Positions 1 through 5,584 of a stretch of DNA of 5,584 nt are shown piece by piece. The notes under the pieces were generated by a model, which was given only the letters and a program-made list of their open reading frames with translations, was not told where the DNA came from and made no database searches. How positions within the stretch are numbered: position 1 is the stretch's first letter; each line of letters opens with the position of its first letter. Where the stretch lies: the NCBI GenBank assembly GCA_002392545.1, contig DGHF01000033.1, positions 1 to 5,584 on the forward strand, written 5' to 3'. The DNA is from Ruminococcus sp. UBA3855. GTDB lineage: Bacteria; Bacillota; Clostridia; Oscillospirales; Ruminococcaceae. A program made the translations under genes and the position numbers.

Positions 1-218
1 CACATCACCTTTGTGATGGTGGACATAAAGCCCTTTTCACGCATTGCAGACTGTGCCTTTTCAATATCGCTGACAATCATGCGAACAATGCCGAAATCCT
101 TGGTATCTGCCAGAGACATTGCACGGATGTCAATTCCCTTTTCCTTGAGGGTCTCCGTTACCTTGACAAGCTGTGCAGGCTTGTTTTCCATGAAGATAGA
201 GAGTTGCTGTGTGGTCAT
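1..218 (-). CDS. ACT-domain protein, probable amino acid sensor (3' part missing)
   Basis: The first 72 codons of a gene that runs off the left edge of the window. The visible protein opens MTTQQLSIFMENKPAQL and continues as a typical ACT fold: strand (QLSIFMEN), helix (AQLVKVTETLKEKG), strand (IDIRAMSLADTK), strand (FGIVRMIVSD), helix (EKAQSAMREKG) and the start of another strand. ACT domains bind small ligands, usually amino acids, and transmit feedback. Stand-alone ACT proteins of about 140 residues with two tandem domains often sit beside paaK and ior genes, so a second domain is likely beyond the edge. The start is fixed by a strong AAAGGAGG site 10 bases upstream. It is the fourth gene of the paaK-iorAB operon, 49 bases after iorB. 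By inference it senses an aromatic amino acid or arylacetate. No catalytic domain is visible, and the ligand and target are unknown. Confidence 0.85.
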   Translation of the reverse strand, partial: MTTQQLSIFMENKPAQLVKVTETLKEKGIDIRAMSLADTKDFGIVRMIVSDIEKAQSAMREKGFMSTITKVM

Positions 219-228
219 AATTTGAAAT

Positions 229-236
229 CCTCCTTT
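229..236 (-). promoter_or_regulatory. Ribosome binding site of the ACT-domain gene
   Basis: The minus strand reads AAAGGAGG here, close to the full anti-16S complement, 10 bases before the ATG at 218. It fixes the start of the partial gene and argues for efficient translation independent of iorB, whose stop lies about 30 bases upstream. Confidence 0.8.
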
Positions 237-267
237 GTAAAAATATTATCAACAGAATCAGCTTGCA

Positions 268-846
268 TTAACCGCCGAAATTGTAACCCAATTCGAAAGC
301 CTTTTGATTCAGTTCAATAAATTTCGGCTTCACGGTCTGTTCAATGGCTGAAATCCACCTGTCATAATCAATGTGGAAATGCTTCGCAAGCTGTCCCATC
401 AGTACGATATTAACGGCTTTGGAAGAACCGGCTTCTTCTGCGAGTGTCAGGGCATCCATTGCCTCAATGTGTACGCCCTTTGCAGTGAGTTCGTCAAGAA
501 TATTTTCCGGATATTCCGCCGAACCAATGATAACAGGCATGGGGTCAATCCGCTGTGTGTTGGTAATGATGATACCGCCGACTTTCAGTAAATGTGCATA
601 TCTTGCGGCTTCAATGCGTTCAAATGAAATGATATAATCCGCCTCACCCGACTGCACCACCGGAGAATATACCTTGTCGCCATAACGCACATAAGTAATA
701 ACTGAACCGCCACGCTGGCTCATGCCGTGTACTTCTGATACCTTAATGTCATAGCCTTCATTGACAAGCACTCTGCCAAGCAACTTACTTGCAAGCAGTG
801 AACCTTGTCCGCCAACTCCGGCAATTACAATACCTTTTGTTTCCAT
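268..846 (-). CDS. iorB: Indolepyruvate/arylpyruvate:ferredoxin oxidoreductase, beta subunit
   Basis: The 192-residue small subunit of the two-subunit 2-oxoacid:ferredoxin oxidoreductase that acts on aryl pyruvates. With IorA it catalyses arylpyruvate + CoA + oxidised ferredoxin to arylacetyl-CoA + CO2 + reduced ferredoxin, reversibly, in the cytoplasm. The protein is one gamma-type oxidoreductase domain. It has the N-terminal glycine-rich motif GVGGQGSLLASKLLG at residues 10-24 and the family signature SEVHGMSQRGGSV at 37-49. Its length matches the family (about 190-200), so it appears complete. It begins at an ATG with an AAAGGA site 10 bases upstream and follows iorA after 26 bases, which suggests coupled expression of a stoichiometric complex. 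No cysteine cluster is present, as expected, because the iron-sulfur clusters are on IorA. Whether the preferred substrate is phenylpyruvate, indolepyruvate or hydroxyphenylpyruvate cannot be read from the sequence. Confidence 0.94.
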   Translation of the reverse strand: METKGIVIAGVGGQGSLLASKLLGRVLVNEGYDIKVSEVHGMSQRGGSVITYVRYGDKVYSPVVQSGEADYIISFERIEAARYAHLLKVGGIIITNTQRIDPMPVIIGSAEYPENILDELTAKGVHIEAMDALTLAEEAGSSKAVNIVLMGQLAKHFHIDYDRWISAIEQTVKPKFIELNQKAFELGYNFGG

Positions 847-872
847 AAGTATATATTCCTTTCCTCTCTCAA

Positions 873-2609
873 TTATTCGCCTGCCTGAATGGCATCAAAC
901 GGGCAAAGCTGTTCACAAACTCCACAGCCAACGCACAAAGTCTTGTCAATTCCTGCCTTGCCGTCTGCATCAATGTGAATGGAAGGACATCCCAGTTTCA
1001 TACAGCGTTTGCATTTACGGCATTTATCCTTATCCACATAAACAGGTTTCTTCGGCTTGACATACTTCAACAGTACACAAGGACGACGGGAAATAATCAC
1101 GCTTGCTTCATCCACTGCCAGTTCTTCCTTGACTGCCTTTTCTGTCTCTTCCAGATTGTAGGGGTCAACCACACGAACACGATTGATACCCAATGCATGA
1201 CAGAGGTCTTCCAGATTGATTTTAGTGGCAGGGTCGCCCTTGATATTATAGCCAGTTGTGGGGTTCTGCTGGTGTCCGGTCATGCCTGTGATGGAATTAT
1301 CAAGAATGATAACAGTTGAATTTGAGCCGTTATAAGCCACATTTGCAAGACCTGTCATGCCGGAATGCATGAATGTAGAATCCCCGATTACACAGACACT
1401 CTTGTGTTCTGTCTCCCCCTTTCCGGCTTTATTATAACCGTGCAAGCCTGAAATCGATGCACCCATACACAATGTGGAATCCAGTGCACACAAAGGCGCA
1501 GCCGAGCCCAATGTATAACAGCCAATGTCACCCAATACGGTGATTTTATTCTTCGCCAATGTGTAGAATAACCCTCTGTGAGGACATCCCGAACACATTA
1601 CCGGAGGACGTACCGGAACAGTGGTATCAGGTGTGATTGTCTCCTTCGCAGGCAGACCAAAGGCTTCAGCAATTGATTTCTGTGAGTATTCGCCCAATGG
1701 GGTGAATAATTCTTTCCCAATGACTTCTACCCCAATGTTACGGCAATGAGATTCAATCACTCCGTCAAGTTCTTCTACCACATACAGCTTCTGAACCTTT
1801 CCAGCGAAATCCTTGATTTTCTGGACAGGCAACGGATTCACCATGCCGAGCTTCAAAATGCTGACAGTATCCCCGAAAACTTCCTTACAATACTGATAAC
1901 ATGCGCCGGATGTGATAATTCCGATTTCAGTACCGCCCATTTCCAAGCGGTTCACTTCTGCGGTTTCTGCATATTCTGTCAGTTTCTTTGTACGCTCTTC
2001 GACAAAAGGATGTCTTTTGATAGCGTTAGCAGGTGCCATGATGAACTTTGCAGGGTTCTTTTCATAGGGCTTGTGTTCGGGAACAATGCGCTCTTCCAAT
2101 TCTACCACGCTCTGAGCGTGTGCAATTCTGGTGCACATTCTCAAAAGACATGGTGTATCAAACTTTTCCGAAATCTCAAACGCAAGCTTCGCAAATGCCT
2201 TACATTCTGCGGAATCAGCAGGTTCTAACATGGGAACTTTTGCACCAATGGCATAATGTCTGGAATCCTGTTCATTCTGAGAAGAATGCATTCCGGGGTC
2301 ATCTGCCACACAGACTACCAAACCACCAGTAACTCCTGTATAACTCAATGTGAAAAGCGGGTCAGCAGCGACATTCAAGCCAACATGCTTCATGGCACAG
2401 GCACTGCGTACCCCTCTCAAAGATGCACCAAATGCCGTTTCCATGGCTACTTTTTCATTGGGTGCCCATTCACAATAAATTTCATCGTAGGTTGCGGAAA
2501 ATTCCGTGATTTCTGTACTTGGTGTTCCAGGGTAACTGGAAACCACTTCCACACCTGCTTCATATAAACCTCTGGCAACAGCAGCGTTGCCAATCATCAA
2601 TTCTTTCAT
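873..2609 (-). CDS. iorA: Indolepyruvate/arylpyruvate:ferredoxin oxidoreductase, alpha subunit
   Basis: The 578-residue catalytic subunit, full length for the family. Residues 1-190 form the pyrimidine-binding (Pyr) domain, with SYPGTPSTEI near 25-34 and the conserved E52 region (PNEKVAMETAFGA). A middle domain spans about 200-310. The thiamine diphosphate (PP) domain follows, with CSGCPHRG at 339-346, GDIGCYTLG at 360-368 and the ThDP/Mg motif starting GDST at 409-412 and ending LDN near 436-438. The C-terminal ferredoxin-like domain carries two [4Fe-4S] cysteine sets. The first is C530, C533, C536, C541, with four residues before the last cysteine instead of three, as is common in IorA. The second is C559, C562, C565, C569. 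These clusters carry electrons between the ThDP intermediate and ferredoxin. The ATG has TAAGGAG 8 bases upstream and lies 24 bases after paaK. The pairing with paaK indicates aryl rather than branched-chain or pyruvate substrates. Confidence 0.96.
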   Translation of the reverse strand: MKELMIGNAAVARGLYEAGVEVVSSYPGTPSTEITEFSATYDEIYCEWAPNEKVAMETAFGASLRGVRSACAMKHVGLNVAADPLFTLSYTGVTGGLVVCVADDPGMHSSQNEQDSRHYAIGAKVPMLEPADSAECKAFAKLAFEISEKFDTPCLLRMCTRIAHAQSVVELEERIVPEHKPYEKNPAKFIMAPANAIKRHPFVEERTKKLTEYAETAEVNRLEMGGTEIGIITSGACYQYCKEVFGDTVSILKLGMVNPLPVQKIKDFAGKVQKLYVVEELDGVIESHCRNIGVEVIGKELFTPLGEYSQKSIAEAFGLPAKETITPDTTVPVRPPVMCSGCPHRGLFYTLAKNKITVLGDIGCYTLGSAAPLCALDSTLCMGASISGLHGYNKAGKGETEHKSVCVIGDSTFMHSGMTGLANVAYNGSNSTVIILDNSITGMTGHQQNPTTGYNIKGDPATKINLEDLCHALGINRVRVVDPYNLEETEKAVKEELAVDEASVIISRRPCVLLKYVKPKKPVYVDKDKCRKCKRCMKLGCPSIHIDADGKAGIDKTLCVGCGVCEQLCPFDAIQAGE

Positions 2610-2633
2610 GTAGATAACTCCTTACTATGGTAA

Positions 2634-3938
2634 TTATTCGCTTTCATTACGCTTGTCAATGATACGCTTTGCCTTGCCTTCATAACGCTGAATTGTGCGA
2701 GGTGCAACAAGAGTGACTTTCGCCTGAATGCCGAGGACGGTTTTCAATTTGTCAACAGCTTCCTTCTGCTTGCGTTCCAAATCTGCAAAGTTTTCCAGCA
2801 AACTGGTGTCATTGATTTCAATGCGTACTTCGAGATAATCCGTGTAATTCTTTCTGGTCAGAATCAATTCATAATGCGGTGAAATGCCGTCAATGTTCGC
2901 CATCACGCTTTCAATCTGCGAGGGGAATACATTCACTCCACGGATTTTCAGCATATCGTCACTTCTGCCCTGTACCTTCTCCATGCGTACATGTGTACGA
3001 CCACAACGGCACTTTTCATAATGCAGTCTTGTGATGTCCTTGGTACGATAGCGCAACAAGGGGAAACCTTCTCTTGACAAGGGAGTTACTACCAGTTCGC
3101 CCTTTTCGCCTGCCGGCAATACTTCGCCTGTTTCGCTGTCAATGACTTCCGGTAAAAAATGGTCTTCTGCAAAATGCAGTCCGCAACGGTATTCACATTC
3201 TCCAGATACCCCCGGTCCTTGCAGTTCACTCATGCCATAATTGTCAGTCGAGAACAAGCCGAACCCCTTTTCAATCTTGTCACGGAGTGCATCTGTACAG
3301 CCTTCTGAACCAAACAAGCCAATTCTTAATTTCAAATCATCATTCGAAATTCCGCATTCGTGCGCAACTTCACTCATGTACATTGCATAAGACGGTGTAC
3401 TAATCAGAACGGTCGTTCCGAAATCTTTCAATACCATGGCTTGCTTTTTGGTGTTGCCGGACGAAATCGGTATCACTGCACAGCCTAACTTTTCCAGTCC
3501 GTAATGCAAGCCCAATGCACCTGTAAACAGCCCATAGCCAAATGAAATCTGTGCAATGTCATTGTCATTGACTCCGACCGCTGCGCACAATCTCGCCACA
3601 CAATCGCTCCATACATCCAAATCACGTCTGGTATAGCCTACTACTGTCGGTTTTCCGGTTGTGCCGGATGATGCATGAATTCTGACAATCTCTTTCATGG
3701 GCACTGCAAACAGACCATAAGGGTAATTGTCACGAATATCAGCCTTTGTGGTGTAAGGGATATACTTCACATCTGACAGACATTTGATTTTATCTGCCGT
3801 CACTCCGGCTTCTGTCAGTCGCTTGTGATAGAATGGAATGTTGTCCATACAATACTGTACCTGATGTTTCAGACGTTCCAACTGTAAGGACTCAATGTCC
3901 TGTCTGGGCATTGTTTCAATATCCTTCTGAAAAAACAT
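2634..3938 (-). CDS. paaK: Phenylacetate-CoA ligase (AMP-forming)
   Basis: A 434-residue cytoplasmic acyl-adenylate-forming enzyme, normal length for PaaK. It makes an arylacetyl-AMP from ATP and then the CoA thioester. Visible adenylation motifs in order are: the phosphate-binding loop SSGTTGKP at 90-97; YGMSE at 234-238; YRTKD at 297-301; GRSDDMLKIRGVNVFP at 324-339, the hinge and PaaK signature; and the C-terminal GKAKRIID at 421-428, where K422 is the likely catalytic lysine. C248, C252, H255, C310 and C312 sit where PaaK-family proteins often carry a metal-binding Cys/His cluster (positional inference). It is the first gene of the operon, after a consensus promoter and a structured leader. 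The Shine-Dalgarno site is AGAAGGA, about 10 bases before the ATG. With iorAB it links free arylacetates to aryl-2-oxo acids. The substrate could be phenylacetate, indoleacetate or hydroxyphenylacetate. Confidence 0.95.
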   Translation of the reverse strand: MFFQKDIETMPRQDIESLQLERLKHQVQYCMDNIPFYHKRLTEAGVTADKIKCLSDVKYIPYTTKADIRDNYPYGLFAVPMKEIVRIHASSGTTGKPTVVGYTRRDLDVWSDCVARLCAAVGVNDNDIAQISFGYGLFTGALGLHYGLEKLGCAVIPISSGNTKKQAMVLKDFGTTVLISTPSYAMYMSEVAHECGISNDDLKLRIGLFGSEGCTDALRDKIEKGFGLFSTDNYGMSELQGPGVSGECEYRCGLHFAEDHFLPEVIDSETGEVLPAGEKGELVVTPLSREGFPLLRYRTKDITRLHYEKCRCGRTHVRMEKVQGRSDDMLKIRGVNVFPSQIESVMANIDGISPHYELILTRKNYTDYLEVRIEINDTSLLENFADLERKQKEAVDKLKTVLGIQAKVTLVAPRTIQRYEGKAKRIIDKRNESE

Positions 3939-3968
3939 GATTTTTCTTTCCTTCTTTCCTATTTCGGT

Positions 3969-4032
3969 ATTTCCACGTTTTCGGCATTTCTGCCTAATAT
4001 CGATAAAAAATTATCAAATAAAACGTGCAAAT
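3969..4032 (-). other. Candidate structured RNA leader (three-way junction) of the paaK operon
   Basis: On the minus strand, between the promoter and paaK, an 8-bp perfect stem CACGUUUU (4027-4020) pairs with AAAACGUG (3981-3974). Past one G-G mismatch (4028/3973) it continues for four more pairs, AUUU with AAAU (4032-4029 with 3972-3969). The stem encloses two hairpins: GAUAA-UUUU-UUAUC (4015-4002, extendable by a U-G and a U-A pair) and GGCA-GAAA-UGCC (3994-3983), which has a GNRA tetraloop. I see no downstream U-tract, so it is not an obvious terminator-type switch. The paaK Shine-Dalgarno lies about 14 bases after the outer stem. It matches no riboswitch class that I can recognise, and no T-box sequence is present. 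The pairing is seen directly; a regulatory role is inference. The inner A/U-rich hairpin is weak. Confidence 0.45.
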
Positions 4033-4043
4033 TGTATGATATT

Positions 4044-4072
4044 ATTATACCATGTTTCATGCGTTCTGTCAA
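4044..4072 (-). promoter_or_regulatory. Consensus vegetative (sigma-A) promoter of the paaK-iorAB operon
   Basis: Perfect -35 TTGACA (4072-4067) and perfect -10 TATAAT (4049-4044), separated by exactly 17 bases. Transcription should begin near 4037, giving a leader of about 99 bases. It lies just downstream of the terminator of the preceding gene, so the operon has its own transcription start. A core this strong usually implies either high constitutive output or control by a repressor or leader RNA. Confidence 0.9.
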
Positions 4073-4087
4073 GCCGTCAGGAAATAC

Positions 4088-4119
4088 AAAAAATCAGCCC
4101 TGTTTTTGGCAGGGCTGAT
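4088..4119 (-). terminator. Intrinsic terminator of the LRR-dockerin gene
   Basis: A perfect 10-bp stem on the minus strand (ATCAGCCCTG at 4119-4110 with CAGGGCTGAT at 4102-4093), a 7-base loop, and a run of six T (4093-4088) that begins with the last base of the stem. It begins 12 bases after the stop codon of the dockerin gene. The plus-strand side has no T-run, so it works in one direction only. It insulates the paaK operon from upstream transcription. Confidence 0.93.
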
Positions 4120-4131
4120 GGATTCAATTGA

Positions 4132-5532
4132 TTATTTGCTCAACAGTTTTTGTTTCATCAAAGCCAAATCAATGACATTGACCATATTGTCACCGTTCAT
4201 GTCGCAGGATTTCGGGGGGGCTTTTCGGGTCTGCAACATCTTGTGAACCTGTACCACGTCAACAACGGACAACTGACCGTCTACGTTGGCATCGCCGGAA
4301 ACTTGCACAACGGTTTCCAATGGTTCAAATTTCCAGCCGTTTTTCTCTGCCATTGCTTGGGCTGTCGAATTTGGCAAGCCATAGACTGTGACATTGTTCA
4401 GGTAGTCCAGTTTTTCACCGCTGGAATACTGCGCCTGTTCTTCGATTTCACAATTTGGATTCAAAATTGTAATGCTTTGCAAATTTTTGCAATCCACAAA
4501 TTGATATGCTCCGATATGCTCCACTTTTGCACGATATACCACGCTTTTCAGGTTTGAGCAGTATTCAAATGCAAAACCTCCAATTGTTGTCAAATTTTCG
4601 GGTAACATCATTTTTGTGATGGCGCAGGAATTGAAAGTATAATTTCCAATACTTTGAACGCTGTCCGGCAGGTTGATTTCTTTGAGACTTTTGCAACCCA
4701 TGAATGTACCGCTTTCAATTTTCGTCACCTTTTGGGGAATGGTAATGCTTTCCAAACTATGGCATTGACGGAATGTACCGTTTCCAATCAATTCGACACT
4801 TTCGGGGATTGTAACGGAAGTCATTTCTCCGCATTCCTGAAAGGCATTATCTGCAATCATTCTGATACCATCCGGAATTTCAACATCTCCCTTTGCAATC
4901 CCCCACACATAATCTGTTGAAACCTGACAAGCATTCAACAAAATATCATCAAGGATTGTCAAGCCGTCTTCATTTCGTGGTAAACTCATATACCATGGTG
5001 TCAAGGCAAACGCACTGCTTCCAATGTCTACCAGATTTTTGGAAAGCTGTACCTCTTGGAGACGACTACTCATTTGCAGTACACAGATACCGATTTCCTG
5101 TACGGTGTCCGGCATGATGAAACTTTTTGCATTTACACATGAGAAAGCATAATTATCAATGTATTCAATGCCCTCTTCCAAAATGATGGTCTCCACATAG
5201 TAATAATGCGAACCTCCAAAAGCATCTTCTGCAATTCCGGTCAATCCTCCGCCAATGACAAGGGTTTTGGCTTCATCCGCATACTTGAAAAACTTGTCTT
5301 CAAAATTTTTGTCATCGACTTCTCCTACACCGAAAATTCTCAGCGTTTCGCCGTCATATTCCCAATGAACTTGATTTTCCCCAACTGTGTAGTAACCAGA
5401 ATCAATTGCCTGCATTGATTCCGTGATGGTTTCCACGGTCTCTGCGCTGATTTTGTCCGTTGAGAGGTTCATAGCTAATACTTCCGCCATGACACAGCCC
5501 ACAACTGCTACTGCAATCATCCATTTTTTCAT
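4132..5532 (-). CDS. Secreted BspA-type leucine-rich-repeat protein with C-terminal dockerin
   Basis: A 466-residue exported protein. The N-terminus MKKWMIAVAVVGCVMAEVLA is a signal peptide; cleavage could follow LA20 or SA30. Residues about 45-75 (SGYYTVGENQVHWEYDGETL) resemble the strand-rich lead-in seen before such repeats. From about 88 to 360 there are LRR_5 repeats of roughly 23 residues of the form IPxxVxxIGxxxFxxCxxL, clearest at 218-350. A closing segment YGLPNSTAQAMAEKNGW (384-400) is typical of the family. The C-terminus (412-466) is a type I-like dockerin with two complete calcium loops: D414, N416, D418, S422, D425 and D444, N446, D448, N452, D455. The dockerin should anchor it to a cohesin on a scaffoldin or the cell surface. 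The repeats probably mediate binding, but the partner is unknown and there is no catalytic domain. The gene is monocistronic, with its own terminator. Confidence 0.9.
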   Translation of the reverse strand: MKKWMIAVAVVGCVMAEVLAMNLSTDKISAETVETITESMQAIDSGYYTVGENQVHWEYDGETLRIFGVGEVDDKNFEDKFFKYADEAKTLVIGGGLTGIAEDAFGGSHYYYVETIILEEGIEYIDNYAFSCVNAKSFIMPDTVQEIGICVLQMSSRLQEVQLSKNLVDIGSSAFALTPWYMSLPRNEDGLTILDDILLNACQVSTDYVWGIAKGDVEIPDGIRMIADNAFQECGEMTSVTIPESVELIGNGTFRQCHSLESITIPQKVTKIESGTFMGCKSLKEINLPDSVQSIGNYTFNSCAITKMMLPENLTTIGGFAFEYCSNLKSVVYRAKVEHIGAYQFVDCKNLQSITILNPNCEIEEQAQYSSGEKLDYLNNVTVYGLPNSTAQAMAEKNGWKFEPLETVVQVSGDANVDGQLSVVDVVQVHKMLQTRKAPPKSCDMNGDNMVNVIDLALMKQKLLSK

Positions 5533-5537
5533 AGTAA

Positions 5538-5545
5538 CACCTCCA
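5538..5545 (-). promoter_or_regulatory. Ribosome binding site that sets the LRR-dockerin start
   Basis: The minus strand reads TGGAGGTG, five bases before the ATG at 5532. This selects the MKKW start, which begins directly with a signal peptide, over an in-frame TTG at 5571 that would add 13 residues without a ribosome site. Confidence 0.8.
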
Positions 5546-5584
5546 TTGAATTTTGATTTGCGATACGTCAAACTATATAATTCC

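Noticed and set aside
219..267. Terminator or promoter between iorB and the ACT gene
   Set aside because: The 49-base gap has no stem of useful length and no paired -35/-10 boxes, so the ACT gene is most simply part of the operon.
1746..2228. Long plus-strand open frames opposite iorA, and similar ones opposite the other genes
   Set aside because: They are antisense shadows of well-supported genes, rich in Cys, His and Phe, without recognisable domains or ribosome sites.
2634..3938. Reading the ligase as part of aerobic phenylacetate degradation
   Set aside because: No paaABCDE epoxidase or ring-opening genes are present, and the partner genes encode an oxygen-sensitive ferredoxin oxidoreductase.
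3939..4037. T-box or transcription-attenuation leader ahead of paaK
   Set aside because: No T-box consensus, no specifier-loop layout, and no hairpin followed by a T-run in the leader.
3937..4131. Plus-strand open frame of 64 codons across the intergenic region
   Set aside because: It runs antisense through the minus-strand promoter, leader and terminator, has no ribosome site, and its composition reflects A/T-rich non-coding DNA.
5533..5571. In-frame TTG start at 5571 giving a protein 13 residues longer
   Set aside because: No ribosome site precedes the TTG, while TGGAGGTG sits five bases before the ATG at 5532, and only that start places a signal peptide at the N-terminus.
5566..5579. TATATA and TTGACG just upstream of the LRR-dockerin gene as promoter boxes
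   Set aside because: They occur in the wrong order for one promoter. The TTGACG has no acceptable -10 at 16-18 bases. TATATA could be a -10, but its -35 would lie outside the window.

Overview
The window looks like part of the chromosome of an anaerobic, low-to-moderate GC Firmicute, most likely a fibre-degrading Ruminococcus-type gut or rumen bacterium. Three things suggest this. The arylpyruvate:ferredoxin oxidoreductase is an oxygen-sensitive enzyme. The Shine-Dalgarno sites are strong and purine-rich. One secreted protein ends in a complete two-loop dockerin, the module that plugs proteins into cellulosomes. The genus assignment is inferred; no rRNA or other marker gene is present. All genes lie on the minus strand, so transcription runs from high to low coordinates.

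Region 1 (5584 to 4088): one gene for a secreted BspA-type leucine-rich-repeat protein with a C-terminal dockerin. It closes with a strong unidirectional intrinsic terminator 12 bases past its stop codon. That terminator separates it from the next unit.

Region 2 (4087 to 3939): an intergenic region of 193 bases in full (3939-4131). It holds a perfect-consensus vegetative promoter (TTGACA, 17 bases, TATAAT) and then a leader of about 99 bases. The leader can fold into a closed three-way junction: a long outer stem and two hairpins, one capped by a GAAA tetraloop. I do not recognise it as a known riboswitch. It is the best candidate in the window for something undescribed.

Region 3 (3938 to 1): a tight operon of phenylacetate-CoA ligase (paaK), indolepyruvate/arylpyruvate:ferredoxin oxidoreductase alpha and beta subunits (iorA, iorB), and an ACT-domain protein cut off by the window edge. 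Gaps are 24, 26 and 49 bases, with no internal terminator or promoter seen. PaaK joins arylacetates to CoA using ATP. IorAB interconverts arylacetyl-CoA plus CO2 with arylpyruvate, using reduced ferredoxin. Together they can run as a salvage route (phenylacetate or indoleacetate to the 2-oxo acid to Phe, Trp or Tyr after transamination), or in reverse as an aromatic amino acid fermentation. The AMP-forming ligase and the ACT-domain sensor favour the biosynthetic direction, but the sequence alone cannot settle it. No aminotransferase is visible in the window.
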